DNA of 64,000 nucleotides, taken from positions 1-64,000 of the forward strand of contig CAJFOF010000001.1 in NCBI GenBank assembly GCA_904395885.1, in the 5' to 3' direction. Position numbers and translations under genes: made by a program. This document shows positions 25,631-36,047 of this stretch, in pieces (within the stretch, counting starts at the first letter, position 1; the number at the start of each line of letters is the position of its first letter). The notes beneath the pieces were generated by a model, which was given only the letters and a program-made list of their open reading frames with translations, was not told where the DNA came from and did not search any database. This stretch comes from an uncultured Lachnospiraceae bacterium. Lineage in GTDB: Bacteria > Bacillota > Clostridia > Lachnospirales > Lachnospiraceae.

Positions 25631-25792
25631 TTATTCTTCAGGAACAAAAACATCTTTTCCCATTCCGCAGATCGGGCATACCCAGTCATCCGGAAGATCC
25701 TCAAACGCGGTTCCTGGCTGAATTCCGTTATCCGGATCGCCTGCTTCTGGATCATATACATATCCGCAGGGCTCGCATACATATTTCTGCAT
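25631..25792 (-). CDS. rubredoxin
   Basis: 53 residues, a complete rubredoxin. The iron ligands are Cys6 and Cys9 ([16 protein letters not shown]) and Cys39 and Cys42 ([13 protein letters not shown]). It carries single electrons in the cytoplasm, often to oxygen- or peroxide-reducing enzymes in anaerobes; no partner gene is adjacent. AGGAGG lies 8 nt before the ATG and a strong terminator follows. It is shorter than the common 60-residue cut-off and easily missed. Confidence 0.97.
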   Translation of the reverse strand: MQKYVCEPCGYVYDPEAGDPDNGIQPGTAFEDLPDDWVCPICGMGKDVFVPEE

Positions 25793-25822
25793 ATTATTGA
25801 CCTCCTAAATTAAATTTCTGTT

Positions 25823-27919
25823 TTATGATTCATCCTTCTGAGCAGCTCTGGCCTCCACTTCTTTCTTCTGGATGTCTCCAGGTGCCTGCTCGTAGCGGCT
25901 GAACTCGTATTCAAATACACCGATTCCTCCGGTTATTGAGCGCAGATCCGTGTTGTATCCGTAAAGCTCAGACATCGGAATGTCGGCCTCGATAATCTGT
26001 TTCCCGTGATGATCCGGGTTCATTCCCAGAACACGGCCGCGGCGCCGGTTCAGATCTCCCATAACATCCCCGGTGAATTTATCCGGAACGGTAACTTTCA
26101 GAGATGCAATGGGTTCCAAAAGGACAGGATTGGCCTCCATGAAGCCCTTCTTAAAGGCCAAAATCGTAGCCATCTTAAATGCCATCTCCGAAGAATCTAC
26201 CGGATGATAAGATCCATCTACCAGAGTAGCCTTCAAGCCCACTACCGGATATCCGGCCAACGGACCTTTCTGAACGCATTCCTGAAGACCCTTTTCTACT
26301 GCCGGGAAGTAATTCTTGGGAACGGAACCGCCAAAAATCTTTTCCTCAAAAATATAAGGTGTCTCCAGATCGCCGGAGGGTTCAAACTCCATCCATACGT
26401 CGCCGTACTGGCCATGGCCGCCGGACTGCTTCTTATGGCGTCCCTGTACCTTTACTTTCTTTCTTAAGGTTTCTCTGAAAGCGAACTTAGGCTTTTCCAA
26501 AACAATCTCTACTTTATAGCGGTTTATCAGTTTGCTGGCAACCACCTCCAACTGCTGGTCTCCAATTCCATACAGCAGGGACTGACGATTCTCGCTGTCA
26601 TTGACAATTCTTAAGGTCAGATCCTCCTCCATCATCTTGGACAGAGCTGAGGAAACCTTATCATCCTCCCCTTTATTGGCCGCTTTGTAAGCCATATAGG
26701 TATAAGGAGTGGAGATTTCCGGCTTATGATACACAATGGGAGCGCTTCTTAAAGCAATCGTGTCCCCTGTCTGTGTAACCGAAAGCTTTGACACAGCGCC
26801 GATATCTCCAGCTTTCAGTTCCGGAACCTCGATCTGGTCCTTGCCTCTTAAGACATAAAGCTTTCCGACCTTCTCTTCTGTCTCTTTATTTACATTATAG
26901 ATCGTGCTGTCAGGTTTTAACGTTCCAGTACAGATTTTCATCAGGGAATATTTTCCAATAAATGGATCCACAATAGTCTTAAATACCCGGGCTGACAGGG
27001 AAACGTCATCGTTGTACTTGGCGGTGAAGCGCTCTCCTGTGGAAACATCTACACCGATGCACTCATATTTATCTGGTGACGGGAAATATTTGTCGATTGC
27101 CTGGAGAAGGCCTGAAAATCCCTGGCAGTTAATGCCGGAGCCAAGCAGAATCGGCACAATATTGCCTTCGATTACGTGGCTTCTCAGAGCGCCTGAAATT
27201 TCTTCCTGGGTAAACTCTTCACCTGAGAAATAGCGCTCCATGTATTCTTCGCTGGTCTCTGCCACGGCTTCCATCAAAGCCTCTCTGGCAATTCCAAGGT
27301 TTTTCTGAACATATTCCGGGATTTCACACTCTTCGTAATTGCTGAGAGTGGTAAATCTCCGTCCTGCCATCTTCACCACATTGACAAATCCAACGAATTT
27401 TTCATTTTCTCTGATCGGCAACTGGAAAGGAGCGATCTTCCGGCCAAAGCGGGTTTCCAGCTTTAACACCAGTTCCCGGTAGCTGGCATGGTCGTCGTCC
27501 ATATTGGTTACAAAGAACAGTCTGGGAAGCCTGTACTTTTCACACATTTCCCATGCCTTCTCGGTTCCTACTTCAATACCTGCCTTACAGTTTACTACGA
27601 TCACAGCGGCGTCGGCAACACTGATAGCCTCCTCCACTTCCCCCACAAAATCGAAATATCCAGGAGTATCTAACAGATTGATCTTAATCGGGCCATTTTC
27701 TCCATTATATTCCAAAGGGATCAGGGACGTGGAAATAGAAAACTGTCTCTTTATCTCCTCTTTGTCGTAATCGCTGATGGTATTGCCGTCAGCAACCTTT
27801 CCCATTCTCTTTGTAACCCCAGTAACTAATGCCAATGCTTCTGCCACTGTAGTTTTCCCTGCTCCGCCATGCCCCAAAAGCACAACGTTGCGTATCTGGC
27901 TGGTTCCATAAACGTTCAT
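25823..27919 (-). CDS. elongation factor G-like GTPase (EF-G2 type)
   Basis: 698 residues from the ATG at 27919 after AGGAGG. All EF-G domains are present, with DTPGYFDF (G3) and NMDDD at the G4 position rather than canonical NKxD. The P-loop is GHGGAGKTT rather than the GHIDAGKTT of housekeeping EF-G, and the protein is not next to rpsL/rpsG/tuf, so it belongs to the EF-G-like paralogues. Their function in Clostridia is not settled; the GTPase site with Asn-Met-Asp-Asp may alter nucleotide preference. It has its own promoter and the rubredoxin gene follows by 30 nt. Confidence 0.85.
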   Translation of the reverse strand: MNVYGTSQIRNVVLLGHGGAGKTTVAEALALVTGVTKRMGKVADGNTISDYDKEEIKRQFSISTSLIPLEYNGENGPIKINLLDTPGYFDFVGEVEEAISVADAAVIVVNCKAGIEVGTEKAWEMCEKYRLPRLFFVTNMDDDHASYRELVLKLETRFGRKIAPFQLPIRENEKFVGFVNVVKMAGRRFTTLSNYEECEIPEYVQKNLGIAREALMEAVAETSEEYMERYFSGEEFTQEEISGALRSHVIEGNIVPILLGSGINCQGFSGLLQAIDKYFPSPDKYECIGVDVSTGERFTAKYNDDVSLSARVFKTIVDPFIGKYSLMKICTGTLKPDSTIYNVNKETEEKVGKLYVLRGKDQIEVPELKAGDIGAVSKLSVTQTGDTIALRSAPIVYHKPEISTPYTYMAYKAANKGEDDKVSSALSKMMEEDLTLRIVNDSENRQSLLYGIGDQQLEVVASKLINRYKVEIVLEKPKFAFRETLRKKVKVQGRHKKQSGGHGQYGDVWMEFEPSGDLETPYIFEEKIFGGSVPKNYFPAVEKGLQECVQKGPLAGYPVVGLKATLVDGSYHPVDSSEMAFKMATILAFKKGFMEANPVLLEPIASLKVTVPDKFTGDVMGDLNRRRGRVLGMNPDHHGKQIIEADIPMSELYGYNTDLRSITGGIGVFEYEFSRYEQAPGDIQKKEVEARAAQKDES

Positions 27920-27961
27920 AAGAAAATCCCTCCTGTACCTCAATAATTAGTCCATGAATGT

Positions 27962-27990
27962 ATTTTACCAAAAATTTCAGAAATTCACAA
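27962..27990 (-). promoter_or_regulatory. promoter of the EF-G-like gene
   Basis: TTGTGA (27985-27990), 17-nt spacer ending TGG, TAAAAT (27962-27967) on the minus strand. Confidence 0.55.
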
Positions 27991-28019
27991 GTAAAACATG
28001 CAATTTATACAAAAACTTT

Positions 28020-29078
28020 TCAATTCTCCCGGCTAAAATTCTGAACCCAGTACAGAGTGCCATTCTGAGAATAGCAGCCTACGCCGATCTTTGTATAAGT
28101 GCTTCTCAAAATATTGGCCCGGTGCCCGGAAGAATTCATCCAGCCATTCATAACCTGCTTTGGTGAGGCATATCCCATAGCGATATTTTCACCCCGGTAA
28201 GTATCTTCCCCGCCTAATTCTTCATAGAGAGTGGACCAGTGGCTTCCGTCCGGTCTATTATGGCTGAATGTTTCCGTAAGCTCCTCTGCCCGCAGAGCCG
28301 CACACTCCGCCAGAGTATCGTCCCATTCCAGCGGGCTCAGGCCTTCTGCCTCCCGTTCCTGGTTGACGAGATCAAAAACCTGCTGGGCGTAAGCATCCGT
28401 ATCCACGCTTTCGCTCTCAGTCTCCTTCTCCTCGTTCCATGTAAAGGTATAGCCGCCCTGTCCAACGGAAGACTCTTCCCCTCCATCATCCTCGTGCTCC
28501 TCGTACCAATCGTAAAGATCCGTCATGTCCGTGATTGTTCCATCCTTCTGAACGGTATAGCGAACATCACCCAGGGTAAAGGACTTGGTCTGAAGAGTGC
28601 CGTCCTCATTAAAGTAGTAGTCTTCCCCGTCAATCGTATAAAAGTCAATGACCATAGTGCCATTTTCGTCAAAATAGTACTTTTCTTCGTCAATCCGCTT
28701 CCACTCGTCCGTCAGCGGCTGCCCATCCTCGTAATAGCTCCAGGTGCCATTCGTTTCTTTTTTCCATCCGTCTGCCGTCTGAACCTGCTGAGTCTGAACC
28801 TTGCCATCCACAATCCATGCCCCGCTCGCATCTACCGTATATCCGTCAGGTGTTGCCGCGTTCATCAGACAGTAACCATTTTCATTAAAATAGTAGCACT
28901 CGGCAATCCCATCCTGGTTGCCATCCAGCCACAGCCAGGTATTGACAGGATAAGACAGATCGTCATTCTGCCACCACCAGCCGCCTGCATCCTGTTTCCA
29001 CTGTGCCCCAAAAGCTGTAAGTGTCATCCCGCACATCACCAAGGCACTCCCCGCAACTGCTGCAACAAATTTTTTCAT
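28020..29078 (-). CDS. secreted CAP/SCP-domain protein with cell-wall-binding repeats
   Basis: 352 residues from the ATG at 29078 (GGAGGAAGGATAC upstream). A signal peptide ends near residue 25 (TLTAFGA). Residues about 28-185 carry aromatic choline-binding-like repeats (GWWWQNDD, KYYFDENGTM, DYYFNEDGTL), and residues about 225-352 a CAP domain with FSHNRPDG, YRGENIAMGY and WMNSSGHRANIL, of the YkwD type. Such proteins are wall-associated and common in spore-formers; enzymatic activity is unproven. Its repeats resemble those of the GH25 lysozyme at 52-53 kb. Confidence 0.88.
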   Translation of the reverse strand: MKKFVAAVAGSALVMCGMTLTAFGAQWKQDAGGWWWQNDDLSYPVNTWLWLDGNQDGIAECYYFNENGYCLMNAATPDGYTVDASGAWIVDGKVQTQQVQTADGWKKETNGTWSYYEDGQPLTDEWKRIDEEKYYFDENGTMVIDFYTIDGEDYYFNEDGTLQTKSFTLGDVRYTVQKDGTITDMTDLYDWYEEHEDDGGEESSVGQGGYTFTWNEEKETESESVDTDAYAQQVFDLVNQEREAEGLSPLEWDDTLAECAALRAEELTETFSHNRPDGSHWSTLYEELGGEDTYRGENIAMGYASPKQVMNGWMNSSGHRANILRSTYTKIGVGCYSQNGTLYWVQNFSREN

Positions 29079-29127
29079 GTATCCTTCCTCCTTAAAACAT
29101 GGCAATTCCACCATAAATCCTGCATCT

Positions 29128-29156
29128 ATCATACCATTTTTCTCCATTTATTACAA
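29128..29156 (-). promoter_or_regulatory. promoter of the CAP-domain gene
   Basis: TTGTAA (29151-29156), 17-nt spacer ending TGG, TATGAT (29128-29133) on the minus strand. Confidence 0.6.
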
Positions 29157-29208
29157 TTCTCTTTTCACGCCTTTAATTTAAAGTGTTGAAGTTTAAAGAA
29201 ATAAAGCG

Positions 29209-29237
29209 TTGACATTTCAGCTTTGATGCCTTACAAT
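29209..29237 (+). promoter_or_regulatory. promoter of tyrA-aroA
   Basis: TTGACA (29209-29214), 17-nt spacer, TACAAT (29232-29237), about 50 nt before the GTG start. Confidence 0.85.
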
Positions 29238-29288
29238 GGACGTGTTTCAAATATTCTGCATTTTTGCTGATGTACAGGAGGTTTTACG

Positions 29289-30386
29289 GTGTCAGAACAA
29301 ACGATCGCTTTTATCGGCCTGGGGCTGATCGGCGGTTCCATCGCCAGAGGATTGAAGAGGGCCAGACCGGATATTTCTATCATGGCTTACACGAGAAGCC
29401 GTGCAGGGCTTGAACAGGCAAAAAAAGACGGTATCGTGGATATCATTCTGGATAAAGCCGGACAGGAGCTGGCCGCCTGCGATATGGTGTTCCTCTGTAC
29501 GCCTGTGGAGTACAATGCCGGGTATTTAAAGTCCATCCGCCCCTACCTGAAGCCCGGCGCCATCATTACCGATGTGGGCAGCACAAAAACCAACATCCAT
29601 GAGGAAGTGCTGCGCCTGGGCATGGAAGATGTGTTTGTGGGCGGCCATCCAATGGCCGGATCCGAAAAGACCGGATATGAACATTCCACCGACCATCTTC
29701 TGGAAAATGCATACTATATCATCACCCCGGCTGAAAAATCTTCCGACGAGCAGATTGAACGGGTGAAAAATGTGGCCAATCTGTTAGGCGCTATTCCCAT
29801 GGTTCTGGACTATCGGGAACACGACCAGGCTGTGGCGGCGGTCAGCCATCTTCCTCACCTTATCGCCTCTTCTCTGGTCAATCTGGTTAAAGATTCCGAT
29901 GATTCCAGTGAAACGATGAAACGCATTGCTGCCGGCGGTTTTAAGGATATCACCCGAATCGCCTCATCTTCTCCTGAAATGTGGGAGCAGATCTGCATGG
30001 CCAATTGCGGTCCTATCTGCGATATTTTAGAGCGGTACATTGCATCCCTCTCCCAGGTTCTTCAGGAGATCCGCAGCAAACAGGAGGATTCCATCTACCG
30101 GCTTCTGGAGGAATCCAGGGCCTACCGCAACTCCATAAGTGATCGGGCTAAGGGCGCGCTGGAGCCGGATTACTCCTTCTCCGTAGATATTGTTGACGAG
30201 GCCGGCGCTATCTCCACTTTGTCCGTCATCCTGGCCGCAAAAGGCATCAATATCAAAAATATCGGAATCAACAATAACAGAGAGCGGGGAGAAGGCGCTC
30301 TCCGCATTACCTTTTACGATGAAGCGTCTCTGGAGGCTGCCTGGGCCCAGCTCACCAAATATCATTATGAATTATTCCGTCAATAG
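29289..30386 (+). CDS. tyrA: prephenate dehydrogenase with ACT domain
   Basis: 365 residues from a GTG start 7 nt after AGGAGG. Oxidatively decarboxylates prephenate to 4-hydroxyphenylpyruvate for tyrosine. The Rossmann start IGLGLIGGSIARGLKR, the catalytic-region GGHPMAGSEKTGYEHS and HDQAVAAVSHLPHL are typical, and the last ~75 residues form an ACT domain (FSVDIVDEAGAISTLSVILAAKGINIKNI), consistent with tyrosine feedback. It precedes aroA by 9 nt in a two-gene operon. Confidence 0.93.
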   Translation: MSEQTIAFIGLGLIGGSIARGLKRARPDISIMAYTRSRAGLEQAKKDGIVDIILDKAGQELAACDMVFLCTPVEYNAGYLKSIRPYLKPGAIITDVGSTKTNIHEEVLRLGMEDVFVGGHPMAGSEKTGYEHSTDHLLENAYYIITPAEKSSDEQIERVKNVANLLGAIPMVLDYREHDQAVAAVSHLPHLIASSLVNLVKDSDDSSETMKRIAAGGFKDITRIASSSPEMWEQICMANCGPICDILERYIASLSQVLQEIRSKQEDSIYRLLEESRAYRNSISDRAKGALEPDYSFSVDIVDEAGAISTLSVILAAKGINIKNIGINNNRERGEGALRITFYDEASLEAAWAQLTKYHYELFRQ

Positions 30387-30395
30387 GAGGATCCT

Positions 30396-31688
30396 ATGTT
30401 ATTTCATTCTGTTTCACAGCTAAAGGGGGAAGTTTCTGTCCCCGGCGATAAATCCATTTCTCACAGAAGCGTTATGTTAGGCTCTATAGCCAAAGGCACC
30501 ACTGAGATCACCAACTATCTCCAGGGAGCTGACTGCCTTTCTACCATTTCCTGTTTCCGGAGGATGGGAATTTCCATTGAGAACAATGGCAGCACCGTCC
30601 TTGTCCACGGAAATGGTCTGAGGGGGCTGAAAGCCCCTGGAAGCGAGCCCTTAGACTGCGGCAACTCCGGTACCACTACCCGGCTGATTTCCGGAATCCT
30701 GGCCCCCCAGGATTTCTCCGTGACTCTGACCGGAGACGCCTCCATACAGAAGAGACCTATGAAGAGGATCATAGCGCCTCTTACCCAGATGGGAGCCGAC
30801 ATCACAAGCATAAAGGGCAACGGATGCGCCCCTCTCGCCATTCACGGGAGACGTCTCCACGGAATCCACTATATCTCCCCCGTAGCTTCCGCCCAGGTAA
30901 AATCTGCTATTCTTCTGGCTGGCCTGTATGCAGAAGGGGAAACCAGGGTGACAGAACCCTCCGTCTCCCGCAACCATACGGAGCTGATGCTGAAAGGCTT
31001 CGGAGCCGATGTTAGCACGGAGGGAAGAGATGCTGTTGTCACACAGGCCAGAGAGCTCCATGCAGCCAAGCTGGCTGTGCCCGGAGACATCTCCTCTGCG
31101 GCCTTTTTCCTGGCTGCCGGTTTGATGGTGCCCGGCTCTGAAGTCCTTTTGAAAAACGTCGGGATCAATCCCACCCGGGACGGAATTCTCCGGGTATGCC
31201 GCCAGATGGGCGGAGATGTGACCATTGTGCGCCAATGGGAAGAAGGTGGGGAGCCTGCCGCGGATATCCTTGTCCGTCACAGCACTCTCACCGGAACTGT
31301 CATCCAGGGGGAGATCATTCCCACTCTGATCGATGAGCTTCCGGTAATCGCCGCCATGGCGTGCCTTGCCAAAGGCGAGACCGTTATCCGGGATGCGGCA
31401 GAATTGAAAGTCAAGGAATCCAACCGCATTGAAGTCATGGTCAGAAATCTTTCCGCCATAGGTGCCGATGTAACCGAAACCGATGACGGTATGATCATCC
31501 GGGGCGGGCGCCCCCTCCACGGCGCCGTCATTGACAGTTGCCTGGATCACCGGATCGCCATGACCTTCGCGGTAGCTGCCCTGTGTGCAGAGGGCGTGAC
31601 GGAAATCCGCGGCGCTGAGTGCGTCAATATCTCCTACCCGGATTTCTATCGGGATCTGAACCGCCTGTCGGGGCAGAGCAATGCCTGA
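30396..31688 (+). CDS. aroA: 3-phosphoshikimate 1-carboxyvinyltransferase (EPSP synthase)
   Basis: 430 residues. Joins shikimate-3-phosphate and PEP in chorismate synthesis. VPGDKSISHRSVMLGSIA near the start binds both substrates; LDCGNSGTTTRLISG and KVKESNRIEVM follow, and DHRIAMTFAVAAL is near the end. The LDCGNSGTTTRL segment, with Ala or Gly near the PEP site, suggests the class II type. AGGAGG precedes the ATG by 5 nt. Downstream lies a long hairpin shared with engB. Confidence 0.95.
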   Translation: MLFHSVSQLKGEVSVPGDKSISHRSVMLGSIAKGTTEITNYLQGADCLSTISCFRRMGISIENNGSTVLVHGNGLRGLKAPGSEPLDCGNSGTTTRLISGILAPQDFSVTLTGDASIQKRPMKRIIAPLTQMGADITSIKGNGCAPLAIHGRRLHGIHYISPVASAQVKSAILLAGLYAEGETRVTEPSVSRNHTELMLKGFGADVSTEGRDAVVTQARELHAAKLAVPGDISSAAFFLAAGLMVPGSEVLLKNVGINPTRDGILRVCRQMGGDVTIVRQWEEGGEPAADILVRHSTLTGTVIQGEIIPTLIDELPVIAAMACLAKGETVIRDAAELKVKESNRIEVMVRNLSAIGADVTETDDGMIIRGGRPLHGAVIDSCLDHRIAMTFAVAALCAEGVTEIRGAECVNISYPDFYRDLNRLSGQSNA

Positions 31689-31728
31689 CCATCAAAAAAC
31701 TGCAATATCTGTATCAAACTGCTCCATA

Positions 31729-31778
31729 CTGCTGGAAAAGGAGGCCCTGGCTTACAGCCCGGCCTCCTTTTCCAGCAG
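31729..31778. repeat. 18-bp perfect inverted repeat spanning the engB 3' end
   Basis: Arm 31761-31778 is the last codons of engB; arm 31729-31746 is its exact reverse complement downstream, with a 14-nt loop holding the engB stop. It lies between convergent aroA and engB. Neither strand has a U-run after it, though it may end both transcripts. Confidence 0.8.
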
Positions 31779-32339
31779 TTCCCATATCTGATCCCGTCCC
31801 TGCTTTGTCTCCGCCGAGAAGGGGATGAGGATGTCCTCTTTGGAGAGGCCCAGCCCCATCTGGATCTGCTTCACCTGCTTTGCCACCTGGCTTCTCTTCA
31901 GTTTGTCCAGCTTGGTGGCAATGATGACCGGCTGGTACCCATTATGGACAATCCAGTCGTACATCATTTTGTCGTTTTCCGAAGGTTCATGGCGAATGTC
32001 CACCAGCAGAAAAACCTTTTTCAGCATTGCCGATTTGTGAAGGTAATTTTCGATCATTTTCCCCCACCTGGCCTTTTCCTCCAGGGAGACTTTCGCGTAG
32101 CCGTAACCCGGCAGATCCACAAAATACATATCATCGTTGATCCGGTAAAAATTGATGGTCTGGGTCTTTCCCGGCTGCCCGGAAGTCCTGGCGTAGGCCT
32201 TCCGGTTCATCAGGGCGTTGATCAGGGAAGATTTTCCCACATTGGACTTCCCTGCGAATGCAAACTCCGGGAGCGTATTCTCCGGGAGTTTGCTTGTGAT
32301 TCCGCACACAGTCTCCAGATTCACTGTTTTGATAATCAT
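31752..32339 (-). CDS. engB: ribosome biogenesis GTP-binding protein EngB/YsxC
   Basis: 195 residues. GTPase needed for late 50S assembly. G1 AGKSNVGKSSLINALM, G2 region RTSGQPGKTQTINFY, G3 DLPGYGYAKV, G4 IATKLDKLKR are intact. The ATG overlaps the lon stop in ATGA and uses AAGGAGG inside lon. The lon-engB order is the usual one in Firmicutes. Its final codons form half of an 18-bp inverted repeat. Confidence 0.95.
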   Translation of the reverse strand: MIIKTVNLETVCGITSKLPENTLPEFAFAGKSNVGKSSLINALMNRKAYARTSGQPGKTQTINFYRINDDMYFVDLPGYGYAKVSLEEKARWGKMIENYLHKSAMLKKVFLLVDIRHEPSENDKMMYDWIVHNGYQPVIIATKLDKLKRSQVAKQVKQIQMGLGLSKEDILIPFSAETKQGRDQIWELLEKEAGL

Positions 32340-34645
32340 ACCAGCGCCTCCTTCAACACCTCTTCCATAGTGCTTACAAACTTAATTTCCAGACCCTTGG
32401 TGATCTCTTTGGACAGCTCTCCGATCTCCGGCTTATTTTTGTCCGGTACCAGAACTTTTTCAATGTGAGCCATCTTGGCTGCCAGGATCTTTTCCTTCAG
32501 CCCTCCGATAGGGAGAACGCGGCCCCGCAGAGTAATCTCCCCTGTCATAGCCACCTTAGCCTTCACCGGACGGCCAACAACAGCAGAAATCATTGCTGTG
32601 GCCATAGTAATGCCGGCCGAAGGCCCGTCTTTCGGCACTGCGCCTTCCGGAATGTGGATGTGAATATCGTGTTTTTCAAAGTAGTCGTCAGGGATCTGGT
32701 ATACCGGGCACACAGATCTGACATAAGTCAGTGCCGTCTGTGCAGACTCTTTCATCACATCGCCCAATTGGCCTGTAAGCTGAAGATTTCCTTTTCCCGG
32801 CATAACATTGACCTCAATCTGAAGGGTGTCTCCCCCCACACTGGTCCAGGCCAGACCACGGACAATCCCGATCTCATCTTTTTCATTGGCATCCGTAAAG
32901 GTAATCCGCTCTCTTCCCAGATACTTCTCCAGATTCCCCTCTGTGATACGAACGCTCTCCTTTTTGTTCTCCAGAAACTCTCTGGCCGCTTTCCGGCACA
33001 AGTCGCCAATTCGGCGCTCCAGGTTCCGGACACCGGCCTCCCTGGTGTAATTGTGAATGATCTTTTCCAGGGCATGATCGGAGATCGTCACCTGGCCCTC
33101 CTTCAGGCCGTTTCGTTCCATCTGCTTTTTCACGAGAAATTCTCTGGCAATATGAAATTTTTCATTTTCTGTGTAGCTGGTGATTTCGATAACCTCCATA
33201 CGGTCCAAAAGAGGGGTGGGGATTGTCTGGGTAGTGTTGGCCGTAGCGATAAACATTACCTGGGAAAGGTCAATAGGGAGCTCCACATAGTGATCCCGGA
33301 ATTTTACATTCTGCTCCCCGTCCAAAACTTCCAGGAGCGCCGATGAAGTGTCTCCTTTGTAGTCGCTGCTGACCTTGTCGATCTCATCCAAAAGCATCAG
33401 GGGATTGCTGACACCGGCCTGCCGCAGTCCGTCCACCAGACGTCCCGGCATTGCCCCTACATAGGTTCTCCTGTGACCTCTGATCTCTGCCTCATCCCGG
33501 ACGCCTCCCAGACTGATCCGCACGTACTTTTTATTCAGAGCCCGTGCCACTGATCTTGCAATAGAGGTCTTCCCTGTTCCAGGCGGGCCTACCAGACACA
33601 GAATCGGACTGACGCCCTTGTCTGTCAGAGTCCGGACCGCCAGATATTCCAGAATTCTCTCCTTTACTTTATCCAGCCCGTAGTGATCCTCATTGAGAAT
33701 CTTCTCCGCATGGCGGATATCGTTGTTATCCCGGGAAACCTTTTTCCACGGCAAATCCAGAAGGGTTTCGATATATGTCCTGCTGACATTGCTCTCCTGG
33801 CTTCCGCTGGGCATGGTCTTCAGGCGGTCAATCTCTTTTTCGATCTTTGCCTTTACCTCTTTATCAGCTTTCAGCCCATTCAGTTTCTTTTTATATTCCT
33901 CGGCATCTGAAAGAGGGTTGTCCTCCCCCAGCTCTTCCCGAATAATTTTTAGCTGTTCTCTCAGGATGTAATCCCTCTGATTTTTATCTACAGCCGCCTT
34001 GACCTTGCTCTGGAACTCTTTCTTGATCCTAAGGATCTCCAGCTCCGAGATCAGATTGCCTACCACCTTCTCATAGCGGTCCGGCACATCTGTGGTCTCC
34101 AGGATTTCCTGGCGAACCGTATACTCCCAGGGCATCTGAACAGCCACCTGATCCAAAAGCTCCCCGATGGTGTCAATTCCCAGAAGGTTGGGCAAAAGCT
34201 CCTTGGCAAGCCTGGGGTTTTCCCGTCCAAATTCTTCCAGTTTCTCCTTCACGATCCTCAGCATGGCTTCCCCTGCCGCGTAATCTGCGAATTCCGGCTC
34301 CTCTGTCACTTCTATCTCTGCCATGAGTGCCGGCTGATCGGTATCCAGATCCAAAAGGACGGCTTTCTGCAGGCCCTCTACCATCACTCTGACGACTCCA
34401 TCCGGCAGTTTTACCAACTGCTTGATCTCGGCCACACAGCCCATATGAAACAGATCTTCTATGGACGGCTCCGGCATATCGCTCTGCCGCTGTGTAATCA
34501 GAAATACCTTCTGATCCGCCACCATAGACCGTTCTGCTGCTGCTTTGGATTTTGGCCTGGTAATGTCAAAATGAATCATCATTTTGGGCATCACCGTCAG
34601 CCCTCTCAGAGCTATGGCAGGCATTTTCATGGTTCTGTCTTCCAT
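32336..34645 (-). CDS. lon: ATP-dependent protease Lon (LonA)
   Basis: 769 residues from the ATG at 34645 (AGGAGG 6 nt upstream); a longer in-frame start is not supported. N-terminal substrate domain, AAA+ module with Walker [10 protein letters not shown] and Walker [10 protein letters not shown], and C-terminal Ser-Lys protease with [12 protein letters not shown] and [11 protein letters not shown]. It degrades misfolded and regulatory proteins in the cytoplasm. Part of the clpP-clpX-lon-engB run; about 77 nt separate it from clpX. Confidence 0.96.
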   Translation of the reverse strand: MEDRTMKMPAIALRGLTVMPKMMIHFDITRPKSKAAAERSMVADQKVFLITQRQSDMPEPSIEDLFHMGCVAEIKQLVKLPDGVVRVMVEGLQKAVLLDLDTDQPALMAEIEVTEEPEFADYAAGEAMLRIVKEKLEEFGRENPRLAKELLPNLLGIDTIGELLDQVAVQMPWEYTVRQEILETTDVPDRYEKVVGNLISELEILRIKKEFQSKVKAAVDKNQRDYILREQLKIIREELGEDNPLSDAEEYKKKLNGLKADKEVKAKIEKEIDRLKTMPSGSQESNVSRTYIETLLDLPWKKVSRDNNDIRHAEKILNEDHYGLDKVKERILEYLAVRTLTDKGVSPILCLVGPPGTGKTSIARSVARALNKKYVRISLGGVRDEAEIRGHRRTYVGAMPGRLVDGLRQAGVSNPLMLLDEIDKVSSDYKGDTSSALLEVLDGEQNVKFRDHYVELPIDLSQVMFIATANTTQTIPTPLLDRMEVIEITSYTENEKFHIAREFLVKKQMERNGLKEGQVTISDHALEKIIHNYTREAGVRNLERRIGDLCRKAAREFLENKKESVRITEGNLEKYLGRERITFTDANEKDEIGIVRGLAWTSVGGDTLQIEVNVMPGKGNLQLTGQLGDVMKESAQTALTYVRSVCPVYQIPDDYFEKHDIHIHIPEGAVPKDGPSAGITMATAMISAVVGRPVKAKVAMTGEITLRGRVLPIGGLKEKILAAKMAHIEKVLVPDKNKPEIGELSKEITKGLEIKFVSTMEEVLKEALV

Positions 34646-34722
34646 TTGTTTCCTCCTAACGTACCTTTCCTCTTGTATGGAAAAGGGCCATTGCCATGCA
34701 ACAGCCCGCTTATTACGAATCA

Positions 34723-36021
34723 TTATGCGATCTCACCAGATCTGTCTTTCTTCACTTTGGAGGGTATCTTTCTCGGAACCGCTGTATCCCGGTAGACAAT
34801 CTCCGGCTGGCCGGTTCCCTCGATCACCTCACGGGTAATCGTACAGATACCAATAGTATCATCCGATGGAATCTCATACATAATGTCCATCATCACTTTC
34901 TCAATGATCGCTCTCAGGCCCCGAGCGCCGGTTCTTCTCTCCACCGCCTGTTCTGCAATGGCTTCCAGAGCATCCGCCGTAAATTCCAGCTTCACGTCAT
35001 CCAGCTCGAACAATTTTTCGTACTGCTTCGTAAGAGCGTTCTTTGGTTCTGTCAGGATTCTGACCAGAGATGCTTTGTCCAGAAGCTGAAGAGATACCGT
35101 AACGGGCACACGGCCGATAAATTCCGGAATCAATCCGTATTTCACCAGATCCTGAGGCATCACCTGTCTCAGCAGATCGTCGATATCCCGCTCGTTCTTA
35201 TCTATGATTTCTGCGTTAAATCCAATAGAACCAGCACTGAGACGACTCTCCACAATTCGCTCTAACCCATCAAAAGCTCCGCCGCAGATGAACAGAATAT
35301 TGGTTGTATCAATCTGCAGCAGTTCCTGGTGGGGATGTTTCCTGCCGCCCTGAGGCGGAACGCTGGCCACAGTTCCCTCAAGAATCTTCAGCAATGCCTG
35401 CTGAACGCCTTCTCCGGAAACATCTCTGGTGATAGACACATTTTCAGACTTCTTGGTGATTTTATCAATCTCATCGATATAAATAATTCCATACTCGGCC
35501 TTGGCAATGTCATAATCCGCAGCCTGAATCAGCTTCAGGAGAATATTTTCCACATCTTCTCCCACATAGCCGGCTTCTGTAAGAGCTGTGGCGTCTGCAA
35601 TGGCAAAGGGAACTCCAAGAATCCTGGCCATAGTCTGAGCCAGATATGTCTTTCCGGAACCGGTTGGTCCCAGCATCAAAATATTGCTTTTCTGCACTTC
35701 CACATCCAGCTTTTTTCTGGAAGTGATTCTCTTATAATGGTTATAGACCGCTACGGAAAGAACCTTTTTCGCTTCATCCTGGCCAATGACATATTCATCC
35801 AGAAAAGCCTTCATTTCCTTCGGCTTATACAGGTTAATGTCACCAAAATCCATGGTCTCATCTCCCTGGTCGGCCAGCTCTTCCTCCAGAATTTCGCCGC
35901 ACAGTTCAATACACTCGTCACAAATGTATACGTTATTCGATCCTGCGATCAGTTTTCTCACCTGATCCTGGCTTTTCCCGCAAAAAGAGCAGCGAATCTT
36001 ATCCTCTGGTCTAATTGGCAT
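34723..36021 (-). CDS. clpX: ClpX ATPase subunit
   Basis: 432 residues. N-terminal zinc finger with Cys11, Cys14, Cys34 and Cys37, then AAA+ module with Walker [19 protein letters not shown] and the sensor/arginine-finger segment ending FIGRVPV. The IGF-type loop for ClpP docking is present as SIGFNAE. Unfolds tagged proteins (including tmRNA-tagged ones; ssrA is at 41.3 kb) for ClpP. Start follows GGTGGAGAT. It lies 26 nt after clpP. Confidence 0.96.
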   Translation of the reverse strand: MPIRPEDKIRCSFCGKSQDQVRKLIAGSNNVYICDECIELCGEILEEELADQGDETMDFGDINLYKPKEMKAFLDEYVIGQDEAKKVLSVAVYNHYKRITSRKKLDVEVQKSNILMLGPTGSGKTYLAQTMARILGVPFAIADATALTEAGYVGEDVENILLKLIQAADYDIAKAEYGIIYIDEIDKITKKSENVSITRDVSGEGVQQALLKILEGTVASVPPQGGRKHPHQELLQIDTTNILFICGGAFDGLERIVESRLSAGSIGFNAEIIDKNERDIDDLLRQVMPQDLVKYGLIPEFIGRVPVTVSLQLLDKASLVRILTEPKNALTKQYEKLFELDDVKLEFTADALEAIAEQAVERRTGARGLRAIIEKVMMDIMYEIPSDDTIGICTITREVIEGTGQPEIVYRDTAVPRKIPSKVKKDRSGEIA

Positions 36022-36047
36022 ATCTCCACCTCATTTCGCTGAGCCAA

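Noticed and set aside
30651..31550. A 299-residue minus-strand frame opposite aroA.
   Set aside because: Antisense shadow of a well-identified gene with high GC third positions.
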